Assembly (NCBI GenBank): GCA_023664865.1
Contig: JAMPEU010000012.1
Location: forward strand, 41,080-105,079
From: Butyrivibrio sp.
GTDB lineage: Bacteria > Bacillota > Clostridia > Lachnospirales > Lachnospiraceae
Reading direction: 5' to 3'
Length of the DNA stretch: 64,000 nucleotides
Part shown: piece by piece, positions 26,602-34,654 of the stretch
Layout: every line of letters begins with the position of its first letter
How positions within the stretch are numbered: position 1 is the stretch's first letter
Translations under genes and position numbers: made by a program
Notes under the pieces: generated by a model
What the model saw: the letters and a program-made list of their open reading frames with translations, nothing else
What the model was told of the DNA's origin: nothing
Databases searched by the model: none

Positions 26602-27172
26602 AGAGTTACTTATTATTTTAATCAGCTCCTCCCTTGTAAGCAACGTGGTATTAAGCCAGTTCCTGGGGCTGTGTCCGTTCCTTGGCGTGTCCAAGAAGAC
26701 CAATACTGCAGGCGGAATGGGCGTTGCAGTTATCTTCGTAATAACGCTGGCTTCGGCTGTGGCGGGAGTTATCTACAAATATGTGCTTATTCCGCTTGAC
26801 ATTACATATTTGCAGACGATTGTCTTTATCCTGGTAATAGCCGCACTGGTGCAGTTTGTGGAGATGTTCTTAAAGAAGTTCATTCCCTCGCTGTATCAGG
26901 CGCTTGGAGTATATCTGCCGCTTATAACGACCAACTGTGCAGTTCTTGGCGTGGCGCTTACGAATGTACAGAAGAATTACGGGATTCTTGCCGGAGTGGT
27001 AAACGGATTTGCTACAGCCGTAGGTTTCACGATTTCGATTGTTATTCTGGCGGGCATCAGGGAAAAGATGGAATATAATGATATACCGGAATCCTTTAAG
27101 GGAATGCCGATTGTTCTGGTTACGGCAGGACTCATGGCGATTGCCTTCTGCGGCTTCTCCGGATTGCTATAG
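26594..27172 (+). CDS. rnfA: Rnf complex subunit A
   Basis: The 192-residue membrane protein contains the family signature VLSQFLGLCPFLGVS near the N-terminus and TTNCAVLGVAL in the middle, homologous to RnfE. The two subunits form the membrane [2Fe-2S]-containing core. I use ATG 26594 with GAGAGGGGG upstream; earlier in-frame starts lie inside rnfE. It overlaps rnfE by 8 bp. Confidence 0.95.
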   Translation: MLKELLIILISSSLVSNVVLSQFLGLCPFLGVSKKTNTAGGMGVAVIFVITLASAVAGVIYKYVLIPLDITYLQTIVFILVIAALVQFVEMFLKKFIPSLYQALGVYLPLITTNCAVLGVALTNVQKNYGILAGVVNGFATAVGFTISIVILAGIREKMEYNDIPESFKGMPIVLVTAGLMAIAFCGFSGLL

Positions 27173-27187
27173 AAGGGAGTGCGACTT

Positions 27188-27979
27188 ATGGAAATGACCG
27201 GAATTCTGGTAGCAACGATGATTGTCGGGGGAGTCGGGCTTTTTGTCGGACTGTTTCTGGGCGTTGCAGCCATTAATTTTAAAGTGGAAGTAGATGAAAA
27301 GGAAGAGGCGGTTTTAGGAGTGCTGCCGGGCAATAACTGCGGCGGCTGCGGTTATGCGGGCTGTTCTAATTTAGCGGCGGCTATCGCTAAAGGCGAGGCG
27401 CCTGTAAACGCATGTCCTGTAGGCGGTGAGAAAGTCGGCAAGCTGATTGCCGATATTATGGGCGTGGACGCAGGCGACAGCGTGAGAAAGGTTGCATTTG
27501 TACAGTGTCAGGGCGACTGTGATAAGACGACGTTAGACTATGAATATCACGGTATTGAGGACTGCCGCATGATGTCGTTTGTGCCAAACGGAGGCGCTAA
27601 ATCCTGTAATTATGGCTGCCTTGGCTTTGGCAGCTGCGTTAAGGTATGTCCTTTTGACGCTATCCATGTAGTAAACGGCGTTGCCGTGGTGGATAAGGAA
27701 GCGTGTAAGGCGTGCGGTAAATGTGTGGAAGCCTGTCCTAAGAACCTGATTACCCTTATTCCGTATGAGGCGAAACATGTGGTGGCATGCAGCTCCCATG
27801 ATAAAGGACCGGTTACGATGAAAGCTTGTACCGTAGGCTGCATCGGCTGTCAGTTATGTAAGAAGAATTGTCCGGCGGATGCGATTATCATAGACGAGTT
27901 TAATGCGACGATAGACCAAGAGAAGTGTACAGGGTGCGGGACGTGCAAGGAGAAGTGTCCGAAGAAGGCGATTGTGTGA
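27188..27979 (+). CDS. rnfB: Rnf complex subunit B
   Basis: RnfB is the ferredoxin-accepting subunit. After an N-terminal membrane helix (about 5-27) comes the cluster motif NNCGGCGYAGCSN, then several ferredoxin-like CxxCxxC motifs toward the C-terminus. The 263-residue length fits. ATG 27188 follows GAAGGGAG. It ends the rnf operon; a family 1 hairpin begins 15 bp after the stop. Confidence 0.95.
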   Translation: MEMTGILVATMIVGGVGLFVGLFLGVAAINFKVEVDEKEEAVLGVLPGNNCGGCGYAGCSNLAAAIAKGEAPVNACPVGGEKVGKLIADIMGVDAGDSVRKVAFVQCQGDCDKTTLDYEYHGIEDCRMMSFVPNGGAKSCNYGCLGFGSCVKVCPFDAIHVVNGVAVVDKEACKACGKCVEACPKNLITLIPYEAKHVVACSSHDKGPVTMKACTVGCIGCQLCKKNCPADAIIIDEFNATIDQEKCTGCGTCKEKCPKKAIV

Positions 27980-27993
27980 TGCTTGCTGGCGAC

Positions 27994-28078
27994 GAGTTTA
28001 GATAAAATGAATAAGAACGGGGCTCCATGCCTGAAAAGAGGTAAGTCGCCCCTTATCTTATTCATTTCATCTAAACTC
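27994..28078 (+). repeat. Family 1 hairpin repeat, copy A
   Basis: An 85 bp element folds into one long hairpin: GAGTTTAGAT...ATGAATAAG pairs with CTTATTCAT...ATCTAAACTC, with one A/G difference. An inner GGGGC/GCCCC stem closes a 24 nt loop containing TGCCTGAAAAG and GGTAAGTC. The inner stem and loop recur at 36450 (minus orientation) and 56471. There is no clean T-tract. It lies right after rnfB. Confidence 0.85.
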
Positions 28079-28097
28079 TGGGTATCGAAACGGACAA

Positions 28098-28232
28098 GGC
28101 ATGAACTCATATGTTTTTATGAGTGGTCCTTGGAAAACGCCGGTACTTAGCGAGGTATTTTCGAGCTTAGTACCGCTGCGATTTTCCACGGAGCGAAAGC
28201 GTGCCACTCATGAAAACATATGAGTTCATGCC
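28098..28232 (-). repeat. Family 2 structured repeat, copy 1 (minus orientation)
   Basis: The outer arms GGCATGAACTCATATG and its complement are perfect. Read on the minus strand, the core has CACGCTTTCGCTCCGTG, then a stem GGAAAA-CGC / GGCG-TTTTCC, then GCGGTACTAAG facing CTAAGTACCG. The same core order recurs at 35586 and 59020 with different but compensating stem sequences. It sits 20 bp after a family 1 copy and ends 33 bp before the kinase gene. Confidence 0.85.
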
Positions 28233-28264
28233 ATCAACGATTTATATACAAGGAGAAGATATAT

Positions 28265-29563
28265 ATGGATGGACAGTTAAAGGTAGGGGCTAGTCTTACA
28301 TCTGAAAGCAGGAATAAATATAAGGTTGTGGAGTTGCTTGGTTCAGGCGGACAGGGCGAGGTGTATTCGGTAACGTCGGGCAATAAGACTTATGCTTTGA
28401 AATGGTATTATAAGAATACCGCTACCGAAAACCAGAAAGAAATACTGGATAATTTAATTCAAAACGGTCAGCCGGATTCATCGTTCTTGTGGCCGCAGGA
28501 CATGATTTATAAATCTCGCGGGGAGTCTTTCGGCTATATTATGCCGCTTAGGCCTAAGAATTATAAGAGCATTGTGGATATGATGAAAAGGAAGGCGGAA
28601 CCATCGTTCTACTGTTTGTGTAAGGCGGCATATAATCTGACTAAGGGCTATAACGTCCTGCATGGGAAAGGCTACAGCTACCGCGATATCTCATTTGGCA
28701 ATGTGTTTTTTGATCCCGATAACGGGGACGTGCTTATATGCGATAATGACAATGTATCCTATAATGGGGATAAGAGCGGGGTATACGGCACTCCGCGCTT
28801 TATGGCGCCGGAGATTGTGTTGGGAGAGGCAAAACCGTCAAGAAATACGGATTTGTTTTCTTTAGCTGTGCTTTTGTTCTATATGTTTATGCTTAACCAT
28901 CCGTTGGAAGGAAAGCGTGAGGCGCAGATTAAATGTATGGATATTCATGCGATGAATAAATTGTACGGAACCGATCCTTTATTTATTTTTGATCCTGATA
29001 ACAGGGATAACAGGCCGCTTGCCGGATATCAGGATAATGCGCTTATTTTCTGGGACTTGTATCCCATGCAGCTAAAAGAGCTTTTTATAACCTCGTTTAC
29101 GACGGGCTTAAGGCAGCCGAACAGAAGGATAACTGAGGCAAAATGGATGGATACGTTTGCCAACCTTATGTCAGGAATAATTATCTGTCCAAACTGCGGA
29201 GCGGAAGTATTCTACGATGGTCAGAAGGAAGAAAACGGCGTCGCGCATACATGCTGGAGCTGCCAGAAGACGGTAACTGTTCCGTCTAAGCTTGTGATTG
29301 GCAGGAATACGGTATTGCTTATGTCCAATACCAAGCTTTATAAGCATCATATTGACGATGGACACGATATGGAAACCGTAGTAGGGAAAGTAGTGCAGAA
29401 TCCGAATAATCCCAATCTGTGGGGGATTAAGAATTTATCGGATGAAAACTGGACATATATAAAAAATGACGGTACGCAGATTCCGGTAGAAACGGGACGC
29501 TCCGCCATGATTGCTAAAGATGCAAAGATTGATTTTGGACAGGTTACAGGCGAATTTAGGTAG
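28265..29563 (+). CDS. Ser/Thr protein kinase with C-terminal zinc ribbon (TerY-P module type)
   Basis: The kinase fold shows the Gly loop GSGGQGEV (26-33), Lys46 in ALKW, a catalytic loop YRDISFGN (139-146; Tyr replaces His of HRD), an acidic residue D160 in ICDND where DFG is usual, and APE at 181-183. Residues about 300-340 form a two-knuckle zinc ribbon (CPNC...CWSC). Length is 432. I use ATG 28265 with AAGGAGAAG upstream; an earlier start at 28220 falls within the family 2 repeat. It heads a four-gene unit with an LRR protein, a vWA protein and a PP2C phosphatase. Confidence 0.85.
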   Translation: MDGQLKVGASLTSESRNKYKVVELLGSGGQGEVYSVTSGNKTYALKWYYKNTATENQKEILDNLIQNGQPDSSFLWPQDMIYKSRGESFGYIMPLRPKNYKSIVDMMKRKAEPSFYCLCKAAYNLTKGYNVLHGKGYSYRDISFGNVFFDPDNGDVLICDNDNVSYNGDKSGVYGTPRFMAPEIVLGEAKPSRNTDLFSLAVLLFYMFMLNHPLEGKREAQIKCMDIHAMNKLYGTDPLFIFDPDNRDNRPLAGYQDNALIFWDLYPMQLKELFITSFTTGLRQPNRRITEAKWMDTFANLMSGIIICPNCGAEVFYDGQKEENGVAHTCWSCQKTVTVPSKLVIGRNTVLLMSNTKLYKHHIDDGHDMETVVGKVVQNPNNPNLWGIKNLSDENWTYIKNDGTQIPVETGRSAMIAKDAKIDFGQVTGEFR

Positions 29564-29610
29564 TAGCGTAGAAATTAATGACTGATTGAAAGGTACGGTT
29601 ATTATACATT

Positions 29611-30771
29611 ATGGAAGATTCTGGAATTTTAGCAAAAATTATCAACGACTATCCGGACGCTCTTTCCGAGAGGAAAAAGCTGCAGGCGCTGCTTTTGGAC
29701 TGCTTTCCGCAGGATAAGCTCAAAAGAAATACGTTAATGATGGTATTTGACGACGGAATTGTGGCGCAAATGCAGCAGATGAAGGAGATGGACAAAACTA
29801 CGCTGAATCGCTTTGTAAAATCAATCGTCCAGGGATACGGAATAAGAATTGAACATGCCAGAAACGTGGTCACGGCGTGGGCGCGGGCATTCGGCTCATA
29901 TCAGGACTCAGAGCAGGAAACGGCGGTTTCCGACTATTCCAAGCCTGAGGTCGAGTGGATTGATGAGGGCGATAATAATCTGTATGAATATGAAGAAAAT
30001 TCAAGAGGCATAAAGATTACAAAATTTGTGGATTTCGACGAACCGGTTATTAAAATTCCCAATATGATTGATGGGAAAAAGGTATTGGAGATTGGCAACC
30101 ATGCTTTTAAGGGCTGCATCGGAATTGAAAAGGTGATTGTTGCAGAAGGAATAGAAATCATAGGAAACGGGGCGTTCTTAAACTGCCGAGGATTAAAGGA
30201 GATTGCGCTTCCGAATACGCTTAAGCGCATCGGGACGACAGATCCTGCAGGCTGTCCTAAAATCCTTGGGAGCCTGACAAAATATGACGGAGCATTTGAA
30301 TACAGTGGTTTGGAAAGCGTAAATATACCCGACAGCGTGAAAGTTATTGGTGAAAATACTTTTACAAGCTGTATGTCTCTAAAGAAGGCGATACTTCCGG
30401 ATAAACTCAAGGAGATAAAAGAAAATACTTTCTGCTGGTGCAAAGAACTTGAAGAAGTGGAAATGCCGGAAGAACTTGCGATTATCAGAATGTCGGCTTT
30501 TGCCGGATGTGAATCGCTTAGGTCTGTGATATTGCCGGAGATGGTAAAGAGCATTGAGCAGGGGGCTTTTGCCGGATGCAAGAGTCTGGAAAGCATTTAT
30601 ATACCGGATTCGGTAGGCGAAATCGGCGGCGGGAAAAGCAGCGTATATACGCAGACTTTCGGCGAGAGGGACGAGAGGCATAAAGATTTTACTATATTAT
30701 GTAATGCAGGCTCATATGCGATGCAGTACGCAAGGGCGCAGCAAATAAAATGTGCGAGGGCGCAATATTAA
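29611..30771 (+). CDS. Leucine-rich repeat protein (BspA-type LRR_5) with small helical N-terminal domain
   Basis: Residues 1-95 form a helical domain (KLQALLLDCFPQDKLKRN, IRIEHARNVVTAWARAFG) that I also associate with Hsp70- or kinase-linked signalling proteins of Firmicutes. From about 130 onward there are six or more BspA-type repeats with the pattern I-x-x-x-A-F-x-x-C (for example IGNHAFKGCIGIEKVIV). No signal peptide is present, so this is a cytosolic LRR protein, unlike surface BspA proteins. It lies between the kinase and vWA genes and may act as their adaptor; that is inference. Confidence 0.8.
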   Translation: MEDSGILAKIINDYPDALSERKKLQALLLDCFPQDKLKRNTLMMVFDDGIVAQMQQMKEMDKTTLNRFVKSIVQGYGIRIEHARNVVTAWARAFGSYQDSEQETAVSDYSKPEVEWIDEGDNNLYEYEENSRGIKITKFVDFDEPVIKIPNMIDGKKVLEIGNHAFKGCIGIEKVIVAEGIEIIGNGAFLNCRGLKEIALPNTLKRIGTTDPAGCPKILGSLTKYDGAFEYSGLESVNIPDSVKVIGENTFTSCMSLKKAILPDKLKEIKENTFCWCKELEEVEMPEELAIIRMSAFAGCESLRSVILPEMVKSIEQGAFAGCKSLESIYIPDSVGEIGGGKSSVYTQTFGERDERHKDFTILCNAGSYAMQYARAQQIKCARAQY

Positions 30772-30783
30772 GGAGGAGATACT

Positions 30784-31503
30784 ATGGCAGAGATGAAAAG
30801 ACCGGGTGGAGAACTTGCAAGCAGACCGCTGCATTTCTTCTGGATTGTGGATTGTTCGGGTTCTATGTATGGTGAAAAGATAGGTACGGTGAACCATGCG
30901 ATTCAGTCAACTATACCCGAAATGGTGGCGGCGGCGGAAAATAATCCGAATGCGCAGCTTTTAATCAGGACTTTAAAATTTTCTACGGGCGCGTCATGGG
31001 TAACGAGCAGCCCTGTAAATGTGGAGGATTTTGCATGGGATGATTTGGAGGCGGCAGGAGTGACGGACTTAGGAAAAGCGTTTGAACTTCTATCGGCGCA
31101 GCTTACCATTCCGCCGATGTCCGACAGGGCGCTGCCGCCGGTACTCGTTCTTTTATCGGACGGTCAGCCTACGGACGACTATAAGGAGTCGCTGGCGGAA
31201 CTAAAGAAACTGCCGTGGGGAAAGAAAGCGGTCAAAATAGCAATATCCATCGGACAAGATGCAGATGATAATGTTTTAGAAGAATTTACCGGCAATAAAG
31301 AGCTGGTATTGCAGGCAAATAATGCCGCGGCGCTTACCAAAATGATTAAATGGGCGTCTACAGCGGCGTCACTGGTATCCGCTCCGGCAAGCATTGCAAC
31401 GGATATGGCAGATTCAAACAGTGACGGGGCGATGCCCGTAATTGTCGATATGGGCGGCAGGCTTCCCGATTTAGACGATATTCAGGATAATGATGTCTGG
31501 TAG
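30784..31503 (+). CDS. von Willebrand factor A domain protein, TerY-like
   Basis: The MIDAS metal site is complete: DCSGS at 23-27, a Thr/Asp in VTDLGKAF near 98 and LSDGQPTDD near 122. The 239-residue protein matches TerY-type stand-alone vWA proteins, which occur in triads with a PP2C phosphatase and a kinase (the TerY-P triad described in tellurite/stress-resistance genomics). It starts 12 bp after the LRR gene with AGGAGG and is followed 14 bp later by the phosphatase. Confidence 0.85.
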   Translation: MAEMKRPGGELASRPLHFFWIVDCSGSMYGEKIGTVNHAIQSTIPEMVAAAENNPNAQLLIRTLKFSTGASWVTSSPVNVEDFAWDDLEAAGVTDLGKAFELLSAQLTIPPMSDRALPPVLVLLSDGQPTDDYKESLAELKKLPWGKKAVKIAISIGQDADDNVLEEFTGNKELVLQANNAAALTKMIKWASTAASLVSAPASIATDMADSNSDGAMPVIVDMGGRLPDLDDIQDNDVW

Positions 31504-31517
31504 AAAGGATATAGCGT

Positions 31518-32348
31518 ATGATACGAAGCGTATTCGGTGAATCCGTCCAAGGAGCCTCACATAAAAGAAGCGGAAAAGAGTGTCAGGATAGTTTCAAGGC
31601 GGTTGAAAAAGATAAAGATACGGTCATATTGGCGGTTGCGGACGGACATGGAAGCGATTCATGCCCATACAGTAAGGCTGGTTCTGATACGGCGGTAGAC
31701 GTATTCTGCATGATTATGAGCGATTATCTGGATACATATGCGGGAAAGCCTGAAACGCTTCTGACATTTCTAAAACGCGAGGGCGATACCAAGGTTGCGC
31801 AGGAGATAGATACAGAGTGGAAACGCAGGATACTTGAGATTAATTCGGGGAAAGCGCAGGATAACATTGTCGAGGCGCTAACTGATAAGGATAATGAGGC
31901 AGTATATAAATTATATGGAACTACTTTAATAGGCCTCGTGATTGTTAAGGAATTTATATTTGCTTTTCAGCTTGGAGACGGGGATATTATTAAAGTATCG
32001 AAAGGCAGCGTGGAGAACGTTATTGAGGCGGATAAGCTTCTCGGAATAGAGACACATTCCTTAAGTAAGATTGAGTCATGGAAAAAGGCGGTCACAATCG
32101 TCAAGAAAAATGCGGACAGCCACAAGCTGCCGATAATGTATATGCTTACTACAGACGGAATGGCTAACAGTTATAAGAACGACGATGAATTTAAGAAAAC
32201 CTGCGCCGATTACTATGCCTTGTTAAAGAAACATGGGGTAAAAGCCGTAGCGGGCAGTCTTGGACAATGGCTTGGAGAAACCAGTGAATTAGGCTGCGGG
32301 GATGATATTACTGCGCTTTTTGCATATTATTCCAAAGGTTTTATTTAA
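31518..32348 (+). CDS. PP2C-type protein phosphatase (TerY-P module)
   Basis: PP2C metal and catalytic motifs are ADGHGSD near residue 45, LGDGDI near 155, TTDGMAN near 215 and GDDIT near the end. The protein starts with the family block SVQGASHKRSGKECQDSF, typical of TerY-associated phosphatases that lack other domains. It would reverse phosphorylation by the kinase at 28265. Length 276. It overlaps the convergent apbE gene by 8 bp at the 3' end. Confidence 0.88.
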   Translation: MIRSVFGESVQGASHKRSGKECQDSFKAVEKDKDTVILAVADGHGSDSCPYSKAGSDTAVDVFCMIMSDYLDTYAGKPETLLTFLKREGDTKVAQEIDTEWKRRILEINSGKAQDNIVEALTDKDNEAVYKLYGTTLIGLVIVKEFIFAFQLGDGDIIKVSKGSVENVIEADKLLGIETHSLSKIESWKKAVTIVKKNADSHKLPIMYMLTTDGMANSYKNDDEFKKTCADYYALLKKHGVKAVAGSLGQWLGETSELGCGDDITALFAYYSKGFI

Positions 32349-33354
32349 GCCCTTTAGAATAGTGCAAAACATAGTCGTCTGTGATAAATACGGCTTCTAC
32401 GCCGTCTAAGGAGTCAATGAGTTCCATGCCTTCATCAAGCCCCAGGACGAAACACGATGTGGAAAGTGCGTCTCCTGTCATGGAAGAATCAGAGAGTATG
32501 GTGACGCTAAGCAGATTATTCCGTACCGGATATCCGTCGGCAGGGTTTAGGATATGGTGGTAAAGAACGTCGTCCTGATAGAAAAAACGTTCGTACACTC
32601 CGGAAGTAACAAGGGATTGGTCTGTTACGGAAAGCGCGGCTATAGGCGTACCCTGTGTATCAAACGGCTTTTGTATGCCGAAGTTAAAAGGCGTACCGTC
32701 AGGTTTTGAACCGATGGCAAGAATGTTGCCGCCTAAATCTATGATGGCATTATCCACGCCTTGCGAGATAAGATATTCCTTAATCTTATCGGCAATAAAG
32801 CCTTTGGCAATGAAACCAAGGCTTATTGAGCTTTCCGAGTCGGAAAGGGTAACTGTGCTGCCTTCAATATCTATGTTTCTGTAGTCTGTATGGCTTAAAG
32901 CGTTAGAAATCGTTTCTTTAGACGGAAGAGATGGCATATCATGAAAATCCCATAGCTTATTCAGTGTTTCAACCGTTATGTCGATACGCCCGTCTGTGAT
33001 ATCGCAGTAATGGATTGCAGTCTTAATGAGCACGGCGGTTTCGGCGGAAACTTCTACAGGCTCGCCGTTTCCGTGGTTAATATTCCAGATATCAGAGCCT
33101 TCGACAGTCGGGCTTAGCAGATTTTCATATTCTGCGGCAAGTTCAAAGCAGCCGTCAAGACATTTTTCTTTAGATGCGTCATATATGGTTATCTTGATAA
33201 CAGTATCGAAGTACAGGCCTGTGCGCACAATCGGAGCCTGTGCAGCGCTGCAGCCCATAAGCGGCAGAATAACGTATAATATGGCACAAGCACATAGTAT
33301 GTAGATTTTTATATTTTTAATTAAGGTATTGGGCAAGATGTTTTTTTTAATCAT
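32341..33354 (-). CDS. apbE: FAD:protein FMN transferase (ApbE), lipoprotein
   Basis: ApbE transfers FMN from FAD to Thr/Ser of target proteins outside the membrane. Family motifs are FDTVIKITIYD, SLGFIAKGFIADKI, the glycine-rich AIIDLGGNILAIG and LVTSGVYERFF, plus MTGDALSTSCFVLG. The N-terminus is a lipoprotein signal with lipobox LMGC. I prefer ATG 33354, since the alternative 12 codons upstream has no ribosome binding site. RnfD and RnfG in this window carry its target motif, so it may mature the Rnf complex. Confidence 0.92.
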   Translation of the reverse strand: MIKKNILPNTLIKNIKIYILCACAILYVILPLMGCSAAQAPIVRTGLYFDTVIKITIYDASKEKCLDGCFELAAEYENLLSPTVEGSDIWNINHGNGEPVEVSAETAVLIKTAIHYCDITDGRIDITVETLNKLWDFHDMPSLPSKETISNALSHTDYRNIDIEGSTVTLSDSESSISLGFIAKGFIADKIKEYLISQGVDNAIIDLGGNILAIGSKPDGTPFNFGIQKPFDTQGTPIAALSVTDQSLVTSGVYERFFYQDDVLYHHILNPADGYPVRNNLLSVTILSDSSMTGDALSTSCFVLGLDEGMELIDSLDGVEAVFITDDYVLHYSKGLK

Positions 33355-33409
33355 ATTTTTTCCATTGCCGTATAAGTTGTCAAGCGGCATTTTTCATGAT
33401 AAAATAGCG

Positions 33410-33438
33410 TTGTGAAGTTATTTCGATACTATTATAAT
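33410..33438 (+). promoter_or_regulatory. Promoter of the GH25-like gene
   Basis: TTGTGA at 33410-33415 and TATAAT at 33433-33438 have a 17 bp spacer and lie about 68 bp before the start codon. Confidence 0.55.
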
Positions 33439-33505
33439 TGATATCGGATATTTTTTCTACGGTTAATTATAAATATAGGGACTAGGAGAGGAGTACTGTG
33501 GTAAA

Positions 33506-34654
33506 ATGAGATTACCGGGCGATGATGATAACAGGTCAATGGGCGCTCCCGTTAAAAATATGGTAATCGGCATGTTTGTATTTATGCTGGCGCTTTTGTT
33601 TGTTATCGTGAAAATAAATAAGAGTGATAACAGGAGCGGTCAATACGTGCAGAATACGACTGGCGGACAGCAGGAAAATACAGTTGAAGAGCTTAACAAG
33701 GATATGGAACCGGCCGGCAGCTCTAATTTGCGTGCCGAAGATTTAGGTTTCTGGGATATGTATCCGGAGGAGAAAGAGGAAACTGTTAAAGAACCCAAAG
33801 AAGACTATTCTAAACCAAGCGAAGAAGATAAAAGTGCGGACAATTACAGCTACAGCGTAGAAGAAACGGTACAGGAAGATCCGGCTACGGATGGCAAGCA
33901 CACTCTGGTGAAATCGCCCGATGGAACCGAAGAGTGGGTATTGATAAGTCCGTATCTTAAGAAAAATGCCTATGATTTTTCCAACATGACGGAGTCTTCC
34001 GGATTAAAGAAGTATACCGAGGGCGGTAAAAAAATTTCGCAGATTGGCGTGGATATATCCAAGCATGACGGAGACATAAATTTTGAAAGGCTTAAGTCTG
34101 ATGGAATAGATTATGTAATGATACGTCTTGGAGCCAGGGGATACAGCACGGGGCAGATATCGTTAGATGATAAGTTTGTAGAAAACATGAATGCGGCTGT
34201 GAATGCAGGATTAAATATCGGCGTTTACTTCTATTCGCAGGCAATTAATCAGGAAGAGGCGGTTCAGGAGGCTTATTTTGTCATACAGAACATAGAGCCA
34301 TACAGGGCCAACATTAATTTTCCCGTGGCGTTCTATATGGAGAATATCGTAAATGACAAGGCGAGAATCGATGGGCTTGCAAGAAGTGATAAGACTTTGA
34401 TTGCCTGCACTTACTTAGAGGTCATAAAGGCGGCAGGGTATATCCCGATGGTTTATGGCAATAAGGAATGGTTGATTAAGAATGTGGATTTGACAAGGCT
34501 GCAGGATTATGATGTATGGCTTTCGCAGGATGAGGAGACTCCGGACTATCCGTATCTGTATACCATGTGGCAGTATACGACTACCGGTACGGTGAATGGA
34601 ATATCGGGAGATGCCTCGCTCAATATCTGCTTTGTCAATTATTCGGACAGATAA
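33506..34654 (+). CDS. GH25-family (lysozyme-like) membrane-anchored protein with altered active site
   Basis: An N-terminal membrane anchor (17-36) and an acidic linker (50-135) lead into a GH25 muramidase domain from about 178: GVDISKHDGDINFERLKSDG, IRLGARGY and a C-terminal MWQYTTTGTVNGISGDASLN. The usual DxE catalytic pair appears as Y277-M-E279, so the first acid is replaced by Tyr, and the terminal acidic position reads FVNYS. The enzyme may be weakened or only bind wall. It overlaps the convergent AP2-like gene by 16 bp. Confidence 0.82.
   Translation: MRLPGDDDNRSMGAPVKNMVIGMFVFMLALLFVIVKINKSDNRSGQYVQNTTGGQQENTVEELNKDMEPAGSSNLRAEDLGFWDMYPEEKEETVKEPKEDYSKPSEEDKSADNYSYSVEETVQEDPATDGKHTLVKSPDGTEEWVLISPYLKKNAYDFSNMTESSGLKKYTEGGKKISQIGVDISKHDGDINFERLKSDGIDYVMIRLGARGYSTGQISLDDKFVENMNAAVNAGLNIGVYFYSQAINQEEAVQEAYFVIQNIEPYRANINFPVAFYMENIVNDKARIDGLARSDKTLIACTYLEVIKAAGYIPMVYGNKEWLIKNVDLTRLQDYDVWLSQDEETPDYPYLYTMWQYTTTGTVNGISGDASLNICFVNYSDR

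Noticed and set aside
27994-28232. Classification of the two repeat families as MITEs
   Set aside because: Terminal arms are not conserved between copies and no target-site duplications are evident, while the cores are conserved; this is opposite to a MITE.
28220-28264. Upstream start for the kinase gene
   Set aside because: It lies inside the right arm of the family 2 repeat and has no Shine-Dalgarno; ATG 28265 has AAGGAGAAG.
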